Shown here piece by piece: positions 1 through 15,758 of a stretch of 64,000 nt of DNA. The notes under the pieces are model-generated. The model was not told the origin of the DNA. It saw nothing but the letters and a program-made list of their open reading frames with translations, and searched no databases. This stretch comes from Aphis gossypii (lineage: Eukaryota > Arthropoda > Insecta > Hemiptera > Aphididae), in assembly GCF_020184175.1 (NCBI RefSeq), contig NC_065530.1, positions 21,615,260 through 21,679,259 of the forward strand, written 5' to 3'. The translations under genes were made by a program, and so were the position numbers. Every line of letters begins with the position of its first letter. Position 1 is the first letter of the stretch.

Positions 1-1687
1 GTTCAAAGTAAAAATTTTGATAATTACATATATTATACTATATTATAACATAATAAAATTATGTTATATTACATATAAACATAATTATAGCACGATTAAG
101 GGCATATCATGGTAAGTTATACTATTAATCATTGTACGTATTATTTACATAGTTCATTTTTTTTTTTTTTGATTTTTTGAATATTAAATCTACGGAGGAC
201 GGTATTATCTTCTTCAATTAGGTAGTTCAATTAGTCGCCGGGCAATAAAACTTAAATCTCTGTGTGTACGTATAGTGTCCACTGTCCTTCTCTATACATC
301 ATTATTATTACTGTTATTACTATTATGAGATGGATTGACTGATGCTTACGAAATATTATAAATGTTGTACACCACTCAAACACTATAAAAACAATAAGAG
401 ATTACTAAAAACTATTCTGACGATTGGTATGATTCAACAGTCGCTGCCGTTCTCGGCGTCGTGATACGCGACACGGCGATAAAAACGCCGCAATGCATAT
501 TATAGTTTTTCTGCGCATAATACTGGGTGATCCATTTAACGTAAGACACATATTATTTAAAAAAAATATTAAAGTCATTAAAACATAAACCACCTTTTTC
601 ACCACAAAATGGAAAATATATTATACCCTAAACTGACAAATCATTTCCGTTAAAAATCGTTTTTTGTATACAATGATACCTATCATTGTATTAAAATTTA
701 ACACACCCTTGACCTACAAACTCTATGTCTGAGGTTCACTCGATACCTACTGTACAGCAAAGCGTTACCCAATTGACCACACTTTTTTTTTTCAAATATA
801 CATGATATTGAAAAGAACACCAAATATAGGTAGATACATGACAAAATAGATAGGTATGATCACATCGGTACGTGTTCTCGTCTGATCCAGCGCACCACGC
901 CTACTTCTGTTTTCGTAATTTAATTTCAATAATCCGGTAATATGAACGACCAATGAGATGCGGAGAACTAAGTAATAGATGGGTCTGTTGAAGGGAATGC
1001 CTATCAGTAAACATATGATCATACCTATCTATTTTGTTATGGATAGATACTTGATAATTGAAATTTTATGAAATATATAAAAATATAAAAAAATCCAATT
1101 TCACTTACTAATTCATTAGGTTCAGATTCGAATTTATGTCTTACCTTGCAGTTTTATAAATAAATCAATAGAAATATGCAAATTCAAACAATTCTGGGCG
1201 CTAGTTACAATTTATTATTTAAGGTTTAAATTTCTTGAGCGGGGTGGCAGAGGGGTACCTCGCAAAATATACTGTGGTCATCTAAAGTTTAAACACTTAA
1301 AACTTATATTTTATAAATGATCAACTGCTATTTGTCCAAAATTAGATTTTTACAGATACAGAAACACTCCGAACAATATAATATTCTGCTTTGGAATATG
1401 AAATAAAAATGTATGATGTCATCCAAAATAATAAAAAAATATCATGTTTTTCGAAAAAATTAGTTTTGTAATGATTAAAAATGATATAGTAAAAATAATT
1501 TTTTTAAAAAAAAAAATAACTAGGTATTTTTTACATAAAATTAAACGTCTTACATCAAATTGATCACCCCATATAAATGTAAAATATTATAATGTTGTAT
1601 TTTATTAGCCCCCATCGATTTTTCACATAAGAAAAATAGTAACAAATAAATATAAATAAATAGACGACATACTGTCTGTGTATATTA

Positions 1688-1690
<3 letters not shown>

Positions 1691-1719
<29 letters not shown>
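1691..1719 (+). repeat. (TTA)n microsatellite
   Basis: About 9.7 uninterrupted TTA units. Read in frame it gives poly-Ile or poly-Asn, which inflates spurious ORFs on both strands here. Confidence 0.9.
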
Positions 1720-1959
1720 TTTATATTCGGTATATCGCGGGCCAAACTGCACACCCAGGTACCTCCTATAACATACATCTGTAGACCCGCTCGATTGCGT
1801 TACTGTTGGATTTATGCGCTGCAATATAAACGTCGTAGGTGCGTATATATAATATTATATAATATACACTCTCGTGGCATCGCAATAATACATGTGTATA
1901 TATTTATAATATCTGTATGTCCCTACGCGTATATTACGTCGACTGGTAAATATATTATA

Positions 1960-2120
1960 TTGGGAGAAACGGCGCGAGAGTGCGGAAAGGGAAACGCGGC
2001 CGGGGCGAAGGAGACGGAGAAGGACTACTTAGGTACCACGCGCGTGTGCCAGACCCGACTGCGGAAAAATCGTATCGAATGGATACGATATTATAGGACG
2101 TACACGAGTAGATGCATTAC
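1960..2120. other. G+C-rich, CpG-containing island
   Basis: A purine-rich, CpG-bearing patch (GGCGCGAGAG, GCGGCCGGGGCG, CCACGCGCGTG). It is read through by a 156-codon frame that starts at a GTG inside the TTA microsatellite region, which I regard as chance. It could be a promoter or enhancer; no gene is recognisable. Confidence 0.25.
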
Positions 2121-5100
2121 AAAATATTATATTACATTGTGTATATAATATCATGGCTTTTTATTTCTTTCATATTATTTATCTTCAACAGCAGCGGTGA
2201 TTATAATTTTACTTTTCTTATATACGATGCACATGCTATTTTACACGATTATTGTACGAGGGAGATAAAAAAAAAAATATTGCAATTAATAGCAGGTTTC
2301 GATTGAACTGCAGTGGTTTACGAATGAAAAAATAAAAATATTATCATGACTTCTATACTCGTATCGGGGCCGATTATTTCACAGATGTTCTCCCCGATAT
2401 GCTCTAATCTTTCTTCTCCGTCGGATCTACGTCCCGTCATTATTACACGCATGTATAGCTATGATGACATTAAGTCAGTAACACTCCACGCGAAGTGCGT
2501 CGTATTATACGGATCGTATCCTATTATATAATTGCTGTGAGAAAATAAATATCGCGAAGATCGTGGCGGCCGAGTCGCGTTCGAAAAATCACTTGGATAT
2601 AATATTATATGAACTGCAATAGTCGTATTAAAATAATGATATCATACGGTAATAATTGGATAAATATTATGTACGCCTCTGCTTCTCGGCGTGTTTAGCC
2701 GACACGTATGCCCATTTTTTCTTACCATATCACAATACGGGTGAGTAGTATTATATTGTAGGCATAGGTGGTACCCAAACAACGCGTTACATCATCGTAT
2801 ATTATAAATGTACTACTGTTTTTGAGTTGTTTATGGTCCTAGAATCTAGACGTACATACTGCTGCACACGCCAAAATATGTATATAATAACGATAATAAT
2901 ATTAGTGACACGCGATTATAATAGCAGTATACCTGCGAATAATACGCTATCCTCGTCTGTAGCTGCACAAACACTGCAGAGCGTGTGTCGCGTTTATTAA
3001 ATAGATAACATGCGAATTCGTTTTTCAGGTCGGTGTCTTAATTTTAATAACGCATTATGATAAAATGTTCTCGAGATAATCAAAACATTGTTACCAGCGA
3101 AAAGTTGTCATTCTATTTGATACGTCGTATACAATTCGAGTGGGTACCTACATCGCTATTTGCATAATGTTTTCTAAAGTAGGTAATGTTATATATACAA
3201 ACATTTTGATTCTCGGTATTAGACTGCAGTCGAGTGTAGCTCTGAATTATAACACTACATCGTCGTACACCTATGTAATAATAATGGTACATATAATATA
3301 ATATGTGCTCATACGCTAAGCAATTTATTAGAATAACATTAATGCGTATTATATTTCTTCGAATTAACGATTTCTTGACACGAATGTCGTGTCAAAAACG
3401 TGATGTTTCTATACGTGGGATTTAAATTCTGTTTGAATAAAAATTAGACCGAGATCAGAATTCTAGCATCAACTAAACATTTTTGTGGGTCAAATACTTC
3501 CGCAAGAATATTATAACATTGTAATTTCCACAATTTTGCGAACGGTTTTATGATTTCAAAATTGGGTCAGTCATCTTAACCACCGTTAATCAAAGGCGTA
3601 GTAAAATCGTTGTAAATTCTTGAAATAGACAACGGATTGTAATTTTAAACGAAGATAAAATTAATGTTATTAGATATATTGTTAAAAATAATTTAATTAA
3701 AATTGGAGAATACAATATTTAAAAACGAAGAAGATTCGTTTTTAATGAAATTTATATGGGTTAACTAATGGTTTGTTTTATGATTTTTTTATTAATTTAT
3801 AAAGTATTGTGCAATTTTTATTTTAAAAACCAGTGTATCTACGTGTACACACGTGTTTAAATCTTAGCCATGATACAAAAATTAAAAAAAAAGAAATTGG
3901 ATTTGATTTAAAAAAAAATTAAATTAGATATTTTTTAAGTATTATTTTGCCACTATTGTGAATAATGAATACCTAAATGGAGCGGGTACACTTTCCACTT
4001 GGTAATTCCAAGCACGCCACTGATTGTTATCCCAACAGGAAATGATAATAATAACAAATAATATAAACATAAGATATGAAAAGTAATAGAGATTATAACG
4101 GTGAGAATACTACGTTTAATTAAAATATATTTAACGTTTTGTTATGATTTAAGTATGATGAGCATAAATTAATTGTATGGCTATAAGCTTAATACAATGA
4201 ACGTTTAAAACGAAAGTGTAGACGTAATTCAAAAAAAAAAAAAATAATCTGCAGTAATGCTCATCTTGGTTGATCGGGTGATCGGGTGCAACAGTTTTCC
4301 GAATCTAATATCAACTATCTACTATAGTGTACGCTTGATAGTGCTATTACTCTTTCGTTAAACTGTAATAATAAAATCTATCAATATATTGCGCCTTCAA
4401 TGTGATAGTTTCTCAAGACAATCATGATATTGGCTGACAAGATTGTGTAATAAAATATAATTATCATGTTTTACTGTATTCATGTGAACCCGTCTTAGCA
4501 ATTATTAGTGCAATGAACTTGATTATTAGATTTATTGTTTATATCGTGTGCAGTAGCCGGTGGTATAAGAATTATTTTTTATCTGCTAGGGGAGGGGGTA
4601 AATATAAAAAAACATAACCACTTATTTCTAATACGTTTGTAAATATATATATATTTTAATATTGATTTAATAATAAATGTATAGCAAAATAATATCTATG
4701 TATCTATGTAAATATAGTATACCTGAGTATAAAATAAATAAGTAGGTAATATTTTCATTAAACAACATAATATATTATGTATTGACTAATTTAGTGAATA
4801 GCAAAAAACAAAAAAAAAAAAAAAATTTATACATTTTTGTTAACAAAAAACAAATAATGTATTTATACTGAACACTCGAAGTCGGCAAATAACAAATTTC
4901 TAAATAATTGACAAAGCCAAAAGTAAAGCCCTGTATCCAATTCCCCGGAATTTCTCTGGGATAATATCTAGGGGGGGGGAGAGTAGTTTAATTTCTCCAC
5001 CAGTCGTCTCTTCTTCGACCCTACTGGTATTGTGTATTATATTATGCTGGTCGTATATAGAGTATAGTAAGTTAGTAATAAGTTGTACTTTATAAAACAC

Positions 5101-5719
5101 ATATATTTTCGTAATATTGTATTGTAATAAATCTATAATAATATATCTTGTAAATGCCATTGTTGTATAGGTACAACAACACTAAAATGTTTTGTTCAAT
5201 TCGATGAAGTGTATAACTGTCGTGTATAGTAATACGAATATCATATCATCATCGTTATCGTTTTAACCTAGTACATTTTGATCGAGATGAATTTCAACGA
5301 AACGATAGCAATATTATAATACTATATCGTATATACTCCGTTCTAGTTAAAATTTGAATAATCGATTACATCATTACGGCGTACTCCGTGTTTGTTACGT
5401 TCCGTGTGCCTTCATCATTTTAAAGAATGTTCGTCGCAAAAAAAAAAAAAAAACGATTTTTTTCCTCATTCCTGTCGGTACATACAACTTTTAATATGTT
5501 GTGCAGTGTTTTTCGAGAAATTTAATTATTATTCTGTTTTATATTTTTAACGAACTATGTGAGTTTGTTTTGAAGTATACGTCCAGTGTACTGATAGGTA
5601 AAGGTTTCACCAAAATAAAAAATTATAAAAAAAAAAAAACTAATAATGTACGTAATAATTTATTGTTTGCGTTCTGGCGGAAAAACAACGGTAATTTAAC
5701 TCACGATTTTTGACATTTT

Positions 5720-5845
5720 AATATTTTTACGATTGTCGTGGGAGGTGTAGGACTCCAATGGTCAGACGTACGCCTAATGGGTTACCACGTTAATCGTGTG
5801 GGCGGAGAAGGCAAAAGACCCTCCGCAGACCGGTCACAGGTAATT
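5720..5845 (+). other. Isolated G+C-richer island with hairpin and donor-like site
   Basis: A 125-bp patch of higher G+C contains GCGGAG and CTCCGC (6-bp stem, 13-nt loop, about 5812-5836... approximate) and ends in CACAG|GTAATT, donor-like. One plus frame is open (TIVVGGVGLQWSDVRLMGYH and on) up to that site, with no clear acceptor or ATG start. It may be an old exon, a repeat fragment or a regulatory patch. Confidence 0.2.
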
Positions 5846-8800
5846 CTACCGTAATTTACCCATTCATAATAAATACCATGGCACTTATATTTAAAACTCA
5901 TTATCACTGTCAGTTTTTGTATTTTTGAAAAAACAAATGTTTTTATATGGTTCAACGTTTTTCATCATTGAATTCGTTTAATATTTTACTTAATTTTCTA
6001 TTTTAATTTAAGTTTTATTTTTATTTTAGATAAGAGTTATTCAATTTTGCTGTAGAGTGTAGGTAATACACAACTAAAAAATATAAAATTAAAACCCGTG
6101 TATAATCTATAATTTTATTTAACATTTAGTAGGTAGTAAAATTGATATTATTATAATATTATCATTCTGCTTTCGCTAAAAAATGAAATATAATTATTAT
6201 TATTTGACAAATATATCCTAAACAAAATTAAGTATTTTGTTGAAACTTTTGATTATGAGTCAACGAATGGTATTTTTTAAAAAATTAATTGCTAAACAAC
6301 ATAAATTCTAGTAATATATATTATATGGTCATTTCAAAATTATAAACCGATTGACGTGCGTTTCGTTTGTACGAGATCGTCATGTCTCAAAAAGTGCACA
6401 TAAACCAAAATCAGTTTTACATTTATAGGCACAAATATCGTTATTACTTATTATCATATACGCCATGTCGTGTGTCGGTCTTCTAATCGTAGGTATACAC
6501 AACGTGTATATTCCATGACACAGTATGAACTGATCGGAGACCAATTCTTTGTAGTCTTTGTATTCTTTGTATTATATTAGTCAACAGACTACTATAATAT
6601 GATTTTATTGTTACATTATTTTTTATTATCATAACGATCGTACTAAATAATATCATTACAACACCAATGTGCTTTATAGCCTAGCAGAACTCGGTACAAT
6701 AATGTAACAACTTATTATAATTAATAACAGTTTAAAATATAAAACCAAAATATTGGACTCGGCCACTTATGAACTATAGATATTGTATACGCACTCATAC
6801 TACTACTAATAATAATAATTATTATTATATTATTGTTACGATGTCGGAAGACGACAGTGGATGATTGTGATTCGATCCAACGCTATCTGATAGACAGTAT
6901 TGTATAATAATACAACTATTATAACAGGTATTCATCGACGGGGTGTAATCATGTTTTTAATGCAGCCCAGTTAAAATATATTTTGTAAATGCAGTATTAT
7001 ATGTTTGATAGGTATTAAAAACGCAGTTGGACCAAGTACAAATAAGACAGTAGATTAAATCATAGACCACAATAATAATATCCAACCAACCGGGCCGATA
7101 TGACTTAATGGCCCTAACCCCCAGTATACTTGGCATCACCAACACCCCCCGTAGTTGCGGCACTGGTGTTAAACTGCATACCTACAACCACGATATTGCT
7201 TTTACGATATTCAAGTAGGTATTCAAGTCCGCTAACGGTTCACGTTTACTTGTTAATATTGGATGAACTGTTTAAGTCAAGATAACTAGGTTAAAAACGA
7301 ATAAATCTCATTTAATAGGAATGGATAACTTTTGGGTTCTAGAGATCCTACGATGTTTATAATAATATATTGTAGCTAATATCAATAATAGATAAATTGA
7401 TTAAATTTTAAAATATAATATGTTTTATTTTTAATCGGTAATTTATAATTACCTACAATAAAAATAGACTGTATCATAAATTGGAATATCTATCTATAGA
7501 AGACATGTTTTGTACGGATTTAAGTTTAATTAATCTCGAAACAGTTAAATAAATATTATTATCTTCCACTACAACTCTTCAAAAGTATTATATCGTGAAA
7601 AGAGCATACAAATTGTATTATAATAGTAGCTTTAAAATTGATGTAATTTTAATTAATTTTTAAGTGTGTTATACATTTTATCTTATGTACCTAAAACTAA
7701 ATTAAAACAACATTATTATATTCGGAAGAAACTCATTTTCTTCGAGTATTTGATGACTTTACTGGGTATTTTTTGTTTTTGATATAATATTTACAAACAA
7801 TTTTAATAAAATATACTTTGCACTGTGTTTTACCTTAGTGTTAGGTATATCTTTATGTGTTTTAATGTAATTGTTACATTTTAACATAGTAATTACAGGT
7901 TGAATACAAACTCCTGGGTCAGTCGGTCGCCTGTGCATAAATATATAAATAATTAAATACAAAATTCATTAAATACTATTGTCAACAAACATCTTGCATA
8001 ATTTTACATCATTTGTTTTAATAAATTAAATATTGACTGTGCAATATAGGTATATGTTCAATAACAATACATTATTCATCTATCTAGGCTCAGTGCACTG
8101 AGTGCGTAAATGCTTAATTAGTAATACTAATTATGTAACTAATAAATATGTTTATATATTCTCTGTTTCTAAGAAATAAGAACGTTTTCCAGTGACCAGG
8201 TGTTCTTTAAATGTGCACTATAGGTTTTTATAGATACTGTTTTATAGGAGGATATTATAATCATTATAGAGAGGATTAAACGACCTTATCATGTTAACAG
8301 GAATTCAAAAAGCTATCGAAGACCATTACTACAAGGCCGTACTTGTCAAAATCAAGATAGTCTGAGTTGGGACATTTGACTACTTCATTGATTTCGGCAA
8401 TCATGGGGGCATATTGACAATTGTTTCTAACATAGTGCAATCTACAGGTTAGGTCGTTAAAAAATTAAGTTTTTCTTATTTTTAGAGAAAAAAACTACAA
8501 GGAAATCGGAAAAATTATTTGGTTTTTAACGAATCTAATTAAGATATTTAAAATTGTATTATTTGTAATAATTCAGACATATGTCAACTGTATAAACAAT
8601 ATAATATACTCAAGTGCGCTTATTATGGTTTTTTTTTTGAACACCGACTAAAAATAAGCAACTCAAAAATAATTTATTTAACAGTCAAAATGTATGTTTA
8701 CGATTACCAACGTAGCCAAATGTAGGTTACGTTTATGTAGTGAAAACTAAAACGTATACATTTTAAATGAAACTATATGTTACAAACGAGTAATGACAAA

Positions 8801-9210
8801 TGATAAGACATTATAATATCGCCATTTTTTAGTTTATTTAAAAAGTACAAAAGAAAAATTCATATAAAATATTTTACTTTTTTAATCAATTAAAAAACAA
8901 ACGAGTACAATACTATCATATTTGTGATAAATGAAATTTTCGAAACACGCAGACACGTAACTCAATTTAAATAAAAAAATAAATACATGTTATCAAACAA
9001 ATTGTAGAGAACTAATCGATATATTGCTGTTAAAATATCAAATACATACTCCTCAGATTTCTTTGTAAAATACCGCTTTATTTATTTGATACATCCCATA
9101 ATAAAATGGTAGACGTACATTCTACATTTTAGATTTTATTTAATATTTCAGTCATCAAAAACAGATCTTTTAGCGTCTTCCATATAGCTCGATTAATGTT
9201 GTTAGCTGAT

Positions 9211-9231
9211 AAATCGTTTTATAAACGATTT
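9211..9231. repeat. Inverted repeat AAATCGTTT / AAACGATTT
   Basis: A perfect 9-bp inverted repeat around a TAT loop in otherwise featureless AT-rich DNA. Confidence 0.4.
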
Positions 9232-12200
9232 CGGTTTATGAGAAATATTTTTGTTCCCCGTAGTTTGATATAATCGTTTATGTAGGTTTATCATTAAAAT
9301 AGTTATTTTAATTTTAATAATTTAAATGCAATATAATTTATGATCAAAACAATTCTGTATATAATTTTTATGAAATTATAATATTTAATACATTATAATA
9401 TGCATGTTTAAAAAATACATTTTAATTCAACTTGAAAGGTATTGGAAAGTTAGTTTATTTTCGCTATTTAGAGTTGTAGAATAAATTATAGTCTAAAATG
9501 TTTTAGTTTTTTTTTCTTGTATAAATTAAATTTTCAAGTAAAAATTTAACAATTTGTTAAATATTTGATTACACATTTAAAAAAGATATGATTTATTCTA
9601 TTTGAAAGATTTGCAATAATAGTTATTTAATATTTTTATTGTAAAACATTACATTTAAAATCGTACTGATGATTTTTTTTTTTGATACTTACAAATTTTT
9701 TCATTTGAGTACTTTGATATTAAATAGTTAAAACTAATCAATTATATAAAACGGCAAATACAACATGGACTAATGTAGCGACCTGTGTATAAAAACTTTT
9801 TTTTAATGTTTCTGACATTGTTTAAAGCGGTTATGTGAATAACTTTATAATATAATCATTGTATGACTAAATGTTTGTATAAGAAATTGAATAGCAATTG
9901 TCAACATCAAGTAAAATTTTAACATATCTTTACGAGTATAGACCTATAAAATAAGTATGTACCTAGTACTTACAGTTCTGTTCATAATAACGAATTGAAA
10001 ATATATTCAAGAAATTTATTTATTTTATATTGTATATTTGTATACAAAATTTTTTATAGTACGAAGTGCAACTAAATAATAGTGTCACTAACATGATACT
10101 ACTTTTTTTTATTATTATTAAAAATCGGTACAAATTACTTTTTAAAACTTTTAATCGTGAAAAAGATGTAATATACATCAAGTATTTTAAAATTAAATTC
10201 ACAATAGTACTACATTTTTTTTTTCACCATTAAAGTAATTTATATAATAATTTACGATAAAACGTAAATGGTTATTATAATTTATAACTATTTAATATTA
10301 TCTATTTTTAGAATCTAACAGAACTAATTCATCATCTTAAAAAATAATAATAATAATAATAAAATTGAACCAGGATAATTTTAAAATAAAAATTATAACA
10401 TAAATCTTATTTAAATACATGGAAATAGCAATTTAATTTAAATTTATTTTTATTGTTTATTAAGATATGAATTGAGTTGATCAAAATTCAAAAATAATTA
10501 CATTGAATTTTATACAATTTAGTAAAATTAGTTGAAGTTTAAATTAAAAAGAAATGCTCTATTAGTGATGATTGTAAACTGTCGTTTTTAAATTTACCGA
10601 GAAAAATTATTTAGTATTAAATTCTAAAAATTATTATAATATAATACTCATATGTATATTTTTTCATTTGTTGTTAATTAGTATGACAGCTATTAAGTCC
10701 AAAACTTGAAAGGTCTTTAATAATAAATTTAAATATTTATCCGAACGTAATAATAATAAAAAAAAACCTCAAAATATAAAACCACACTTAAATTTAAAAT
10801 AAAATACGTAACGAAGCCCGCGTTAAAATGGATGTTTAGTGTAACTGTTAATTCGAATCGTATAAACTTAATTATATACATTATTACATTAATGTTTCAT
10901 GAAAAAATACCCAAAATTATTTTTCTGCTAAAACAAAGTTACTTGAAATCGTTTTAATTATTTATAGGCAGTTATTAATATTGTTCTTGTTTGTACCATA
11001 GTTTTAACAATTATTATTAGTGCAATGAAATGTTCGAATATTCAGATAAATCTAGAGAATTATGTTTGTTGATATATTAAATTAGTATTGAGATATTTAT
11101 TACTAAATCAGCGCTTGAAATACACGGTCCCAAACCATGACTCATCAACTTCCAATAATGATATAAAATTAAAGTCTTATGCTAATACTTAGCATATTAA
11201 AACATAAATTAACTATTTAATATAAAATATACATGTATTATGTATTATTATTATATTTTTCCTTCAAAATAATTAGCTTGAGTCTTAATCTTAGTTAAAG
11301 AGTATAATAATATGATACTATCAAAGTCTAGTGGTTCCAAGATCTTAAAATAGTAAAAAAAGAAAACCTAATTTATAGATTATAAAATGAATTTTAAATC
11401 AATATAATAATCATTGTTTATGTCAACTTTTTATTTATGCCATATATATCGCATATTCATAGCATGTAACCTAACGTCAAAATTTTACTCAAGACTAATA
11501 AATTAAATTCTGTAGTGTATATAATATTGTAATTATTATTTAGTGTCATAGAAATGTCCTAAGAAACTCAATCTCTTAGACTATGAAGACTATAGTGCGT
11601 ACAATGTACCCTTATAATGTCACTATGACCTTATTTTAATGGTTTTAGATTAAAATCAGCTAGCGTATGAAATTATTTTATCTGTAACCACTGGACACCT
11701 CGCGAATAATTTTATACTGAACGAGTGACCTTTTTTTTATTATTATTATGACGATTAATTTTTTTTTTTTATAATTTTCAAATAAAAAAAAAATTTAAAA
11801 GCAAGTGGCCGAGAGGAGAAACGAAATGTTTTGAACATCGGGAACTTAAAAGTGTCGCTCGGAAACGCAATTATCGGTAATAAGTATTTACCTGGCTGCC
11901 TACAGTTTTGCGATTTCAATTAATTTATTCATTTTTACTCGATTTGAAATTATTATTATCACGAAAATATAATATAATCAAGAGAAATAATATTATTAGG
12001 TACAGGAACATTGTGTCGAGTTTGGCAGACACGTCTTTCCAAAAATGACGAATCAAATGTTTTATTTTATATTATTTGAATACAAGATAACATGATTTTT
12101 CAGTAATCAGTCTATTCAAAAAGGATCAGACATCAAAGGGCATAATATTATACAAGAATTGTTTGAATTAATAAAACCATATTTCAAACTGTAAGTAGAG

Positions 12201-15200
12201 CATGAATTTTATTTTTAATCAAAGCAACGTCAAACTTTACAAACTTATAACCTTTGTCCCAGACACACCAGTGACGCATAATATCTATAGATTTTTATAA
12301 GCATTAACAATGGTTCTGTAAGTATTAATTTTACTGTGATAATAACACGTACAATTATATAATAGAACCTAAATAGAATCTATTGATAGCAGTTGAAGTA
12401 GCCAGTGAAAATACCTACTTATAGTAAAAATAATCGTACCGATAATAATAATAATATATGTTGTTCAATGACTCAATTTAAATAATGTGCTTGTATATTG
12501 TATTGAGCTTTACAACGTGTATGCTCAAAAGTCAAGTGGAATTAAACACAATCGGAATAATCGTGTTTCCGAGTTATTGTGGCTTTGCTATTTACACACG
12601 AAAAAAAGTAAAACACGAAAGTACTTGAAAAATCGGTTTATTCAAATATTACGATTTCAAATAAACACAAACTTCGAAATATTTGTGGAAATTATATTTT
12701 ACTATTGGTTAACAGAGATATATAAACAATCGACAATGAAATAAATATTAAGTTGTCTATATTATAGGATGTTGAATAAAATATTATTCAACTCCACAAA
12801 CCTAGACCACCCATTTCATGCTGTGATTCTCAAATCAGTATCAATATTTAGAGAGTAATTTGAAAGTATAATAACATAATTTACATGTCATCCCTTTCAC
12901 CAGAATCATTATAAAATATATATTATGTAAGACGATGTGAGATAACTTTGTATAGTCTATATATATTTCATTTGAAAGTTGAAATTGACATAAATATTTT
13001 GTTTATAATTTCTAAGAAATAACGAGTCCGTTCACCTGATTTGGTAGTCACCGATGACCTTTCAAAGTTATCTTGCCAAAGTCATGCAAAAAGTACAATT
13101 AATATCAAAATATTTACTATAGTTTATAATGAAAAACTTGTGTGTAACGTTATGTCTACAACATTAGTACAAAAAAATTAAATTTTCGAACATTTCTGAA
13201 GGTAATAACTTTATAGATGATATAGGTATAATTGTTACTGTTGGAACGACTGAGGTTGATTTATAATTTAATTTTGGTCACGACATATTTAGATTCTATA
13301 AAAGACCCTGGGAAATCGTTTTGTTGTAATGTACGAAATATGTAGACAGTGGTATCATGGATTACGAGTAGATATACGTTATTGAGTAAACCACTGTAAT
13401 GGATTTGTTTAATTTTCATTAAATAACAAATAATTGCATACTAATAAAAGATTTTGAAAGGAAATGGTATGCTTATTTCTATGAATATTTTATAATTAGT
13501 TTATATTTCTTATACAGTAGATAGGAAGTTTTAAATTGTTCTATATTCTATAATAATATTTATAATATTATATAATATATTATTGATCAATGGTCAACAT
13601 ATTTGCTAATTGAAAAATAAGAATAATGGTTTATTTTATAAACCAGTAGGTACTGATGTAAAGTAAAATGGTACGAATAAGTTAGTAATACATATAAACA
13701 TTTAACATTTAAAAATAATAGTTTAAAAAACTGAAGAATTTTAATTTTAATTTTTTTCTTTTGGATCTTGGCTGTTGAACATTAAATTATTGCTATTGCT
13801 TCTAAAGTTGATGAAATTTACAAAAAAAAAAATACACTTATTCATTATAAAATCAATACATTCATGGTTTTACTCAGAATAGTTAGAAACTAATAGATGG
13901 TAATATAAGGATCTAGGAAATTTTATGAAAATCATTATAACAGAATTATAGTAGTTTTCGACTTGTAGTAGTTCAAGTGATTGAGGTTGAAAAGTTATTA
14001 CATAAATAATAATATTGTATCTAAAGCGTGTACATTATTTATATGTCTGCATTCGCCCTTATTCTGAAATAACATTGTAATGGTGCACAGACGTTATCGA
14101 TAATTTCATATTTATATAATTATTTCAATTACATTATTGACATTTTATTTATAGAACCATACGAATTAAATTTATCGCTTTATGATTGACTCAGTGCTGA
14201 AGTTGGATGTTTTTTACAATTCAACGACATTGCTTATTGTTCACATGTAATATATACTACAATATTGTGGTATTAACAGAAATTATAAGTTTTCTTGTTT
14301 GCAATAGACTAACTTTGAACTTGTTATTGATAAATAAATCATGAGTCCATAGAAAAACTATAAGTTTTCCCGCCATATCTAAATGTTATCAGATTATATA
14401 TCCCCAGAAAATTATTATGACAATTTGTCTACCGATGACCCTATGTAGTGTACGATTGTAAGGGTCAATAATATAACTTAAAAAGAAATGTATTATAATA
14501 TTATTATAATATAGATAAAAAAAATTTAACACAAATCACTGAACATTAATATCCATTGCGATTATGTTAGTATATGTGTCTATAATGTTCTTAATATTAT
14601 TAGATTAATATTTATAATTAATAATTTGATAAAAATATTATATTTGAATAAAGTGAAACAGTTTTCTTAAAGTTTTTAAAATAAAATCAACTAACTGTTT
14701 GTGTTACTCAAAAATAAAATTAACTTAAACAAAATATTTAAGTATGAACAATATTTATAAATTATAATTGTAAAACATGTACATGTATATATATTTTATA
14801 CTATATATAGTATATTTATAAACACAAGTTATATTATACATATAAATAACTTGGAAGATAAATATTTTATTTTTAAATGTTGGTTTATAGTTCAAACTTG
14901 AGTGTTTTTTGTTTCTTATGAAAAAATTGTTCAAAATATTAATTATAAATTAAATATTAAAATGTAATTTTAAATTATAAAGTGTTATGTACGTATGATG
15001 AACAAAATTGAGTGATTGGCTTGAAAATAATACAAACTAGTAGTACTTAATTTTAAACGATACGTTTACATTGTATAAATTCTTTATCATTTTGAAATTG
15101 TATTGAACTAAATTTAATGAAATGAAATATTATTTATAGTCATTGATAATTCATTTAATAGATAAATGAATCATATCTTATAGAAACTCGATATACTTTA

Positions 15201-15744
15201 TGTAGATTTGCATATTTGGTATTCATGAAATAGTAATTTAAGTTTTTATTGAATTATTTACTCTTTTAATGGTGTCATGATAATAATAATAATAATATCA
15301 AACGTATAATTGATTTAAAAATACTCTACAATAGTGGATAGTGCTTAAATGATAGAATTTCTAAATGGATAGAACATCATAATGTATGAAAACTGAGTAA
15401 TTTAAAATGTATCAATCCCATGAAGTATGAATGTATATTATATAATCTATATTTATTAAACATATAATTTAAGTCAGAAAATGGAGTACAGAACTTTAAT
15501 ATTATGAATTATGACTTTTGAGGTTTGAGTTATAACTCCGTTATCGTCTTTAATGTATTGACTATAATTAAACGTAATGAAAACTTTATGTATTTATTCA
15601 ATATTAGAAAATTATTATTTCTCTATGTATATTATAGTTATAACCATAAATGTAAACATAATATTATTACAGAAAGTCTGAATAAAATAAAATAAATTCA
15701 CTTGATTTATTATGCGATTGATGGATACCTAAATAACCTATATA

Positions 15745-15758
15745 GGACATTAGGTTAT
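15745..15758 (+). repeat. Target-site duplication, left copy
   Basis: GGACATTAGGTTAT, 14 bp, identical to 21020-21033. An A at 15744 could extend it to 15 bp, but on the right side that A cannot be told from the poly(A) tail. Together with 15733-15740 (ATAACCTA) the right half, TAGGTTAT, forms an 8-bp inverted repeat with a 10-bp spacer in the pre-insertion site. Confidence 0.95.

Larger units (their letters stand above)
1..15743. other. Left flank, AT-rich non-coding DNA
   Basis: Apart from the islands and repeats listed separately, I see only AT-rich sequence with T or A homopolymers (for example 157-170), a 9-G run (4971-4979) and short TAA/TTA tracts. Open frames are short, biased to Ile/Tyr/Asn/Lys, and lack supporting signals. 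A GTGGCCGAGAGG word near 11806 resembles a tRNA A box but no tRNA folds around it. The stretch reads as intron or intergenic DNA. Confidence 0.6.

Noticed and set aside
1678..2148. A 156-codon plus-strand open frame
   Set aside because: It begins at a GTG next to a TTA microsatellite read as poly-Ile, has no ATG start, no splice support and no recognisable domain.
11800..11880. tRNA-like word GTGGCCGAGAGG
   Set aside because: It matches a tRNA A box, but no B box, anticodon stem or acceptor stem can be found at the right distances.
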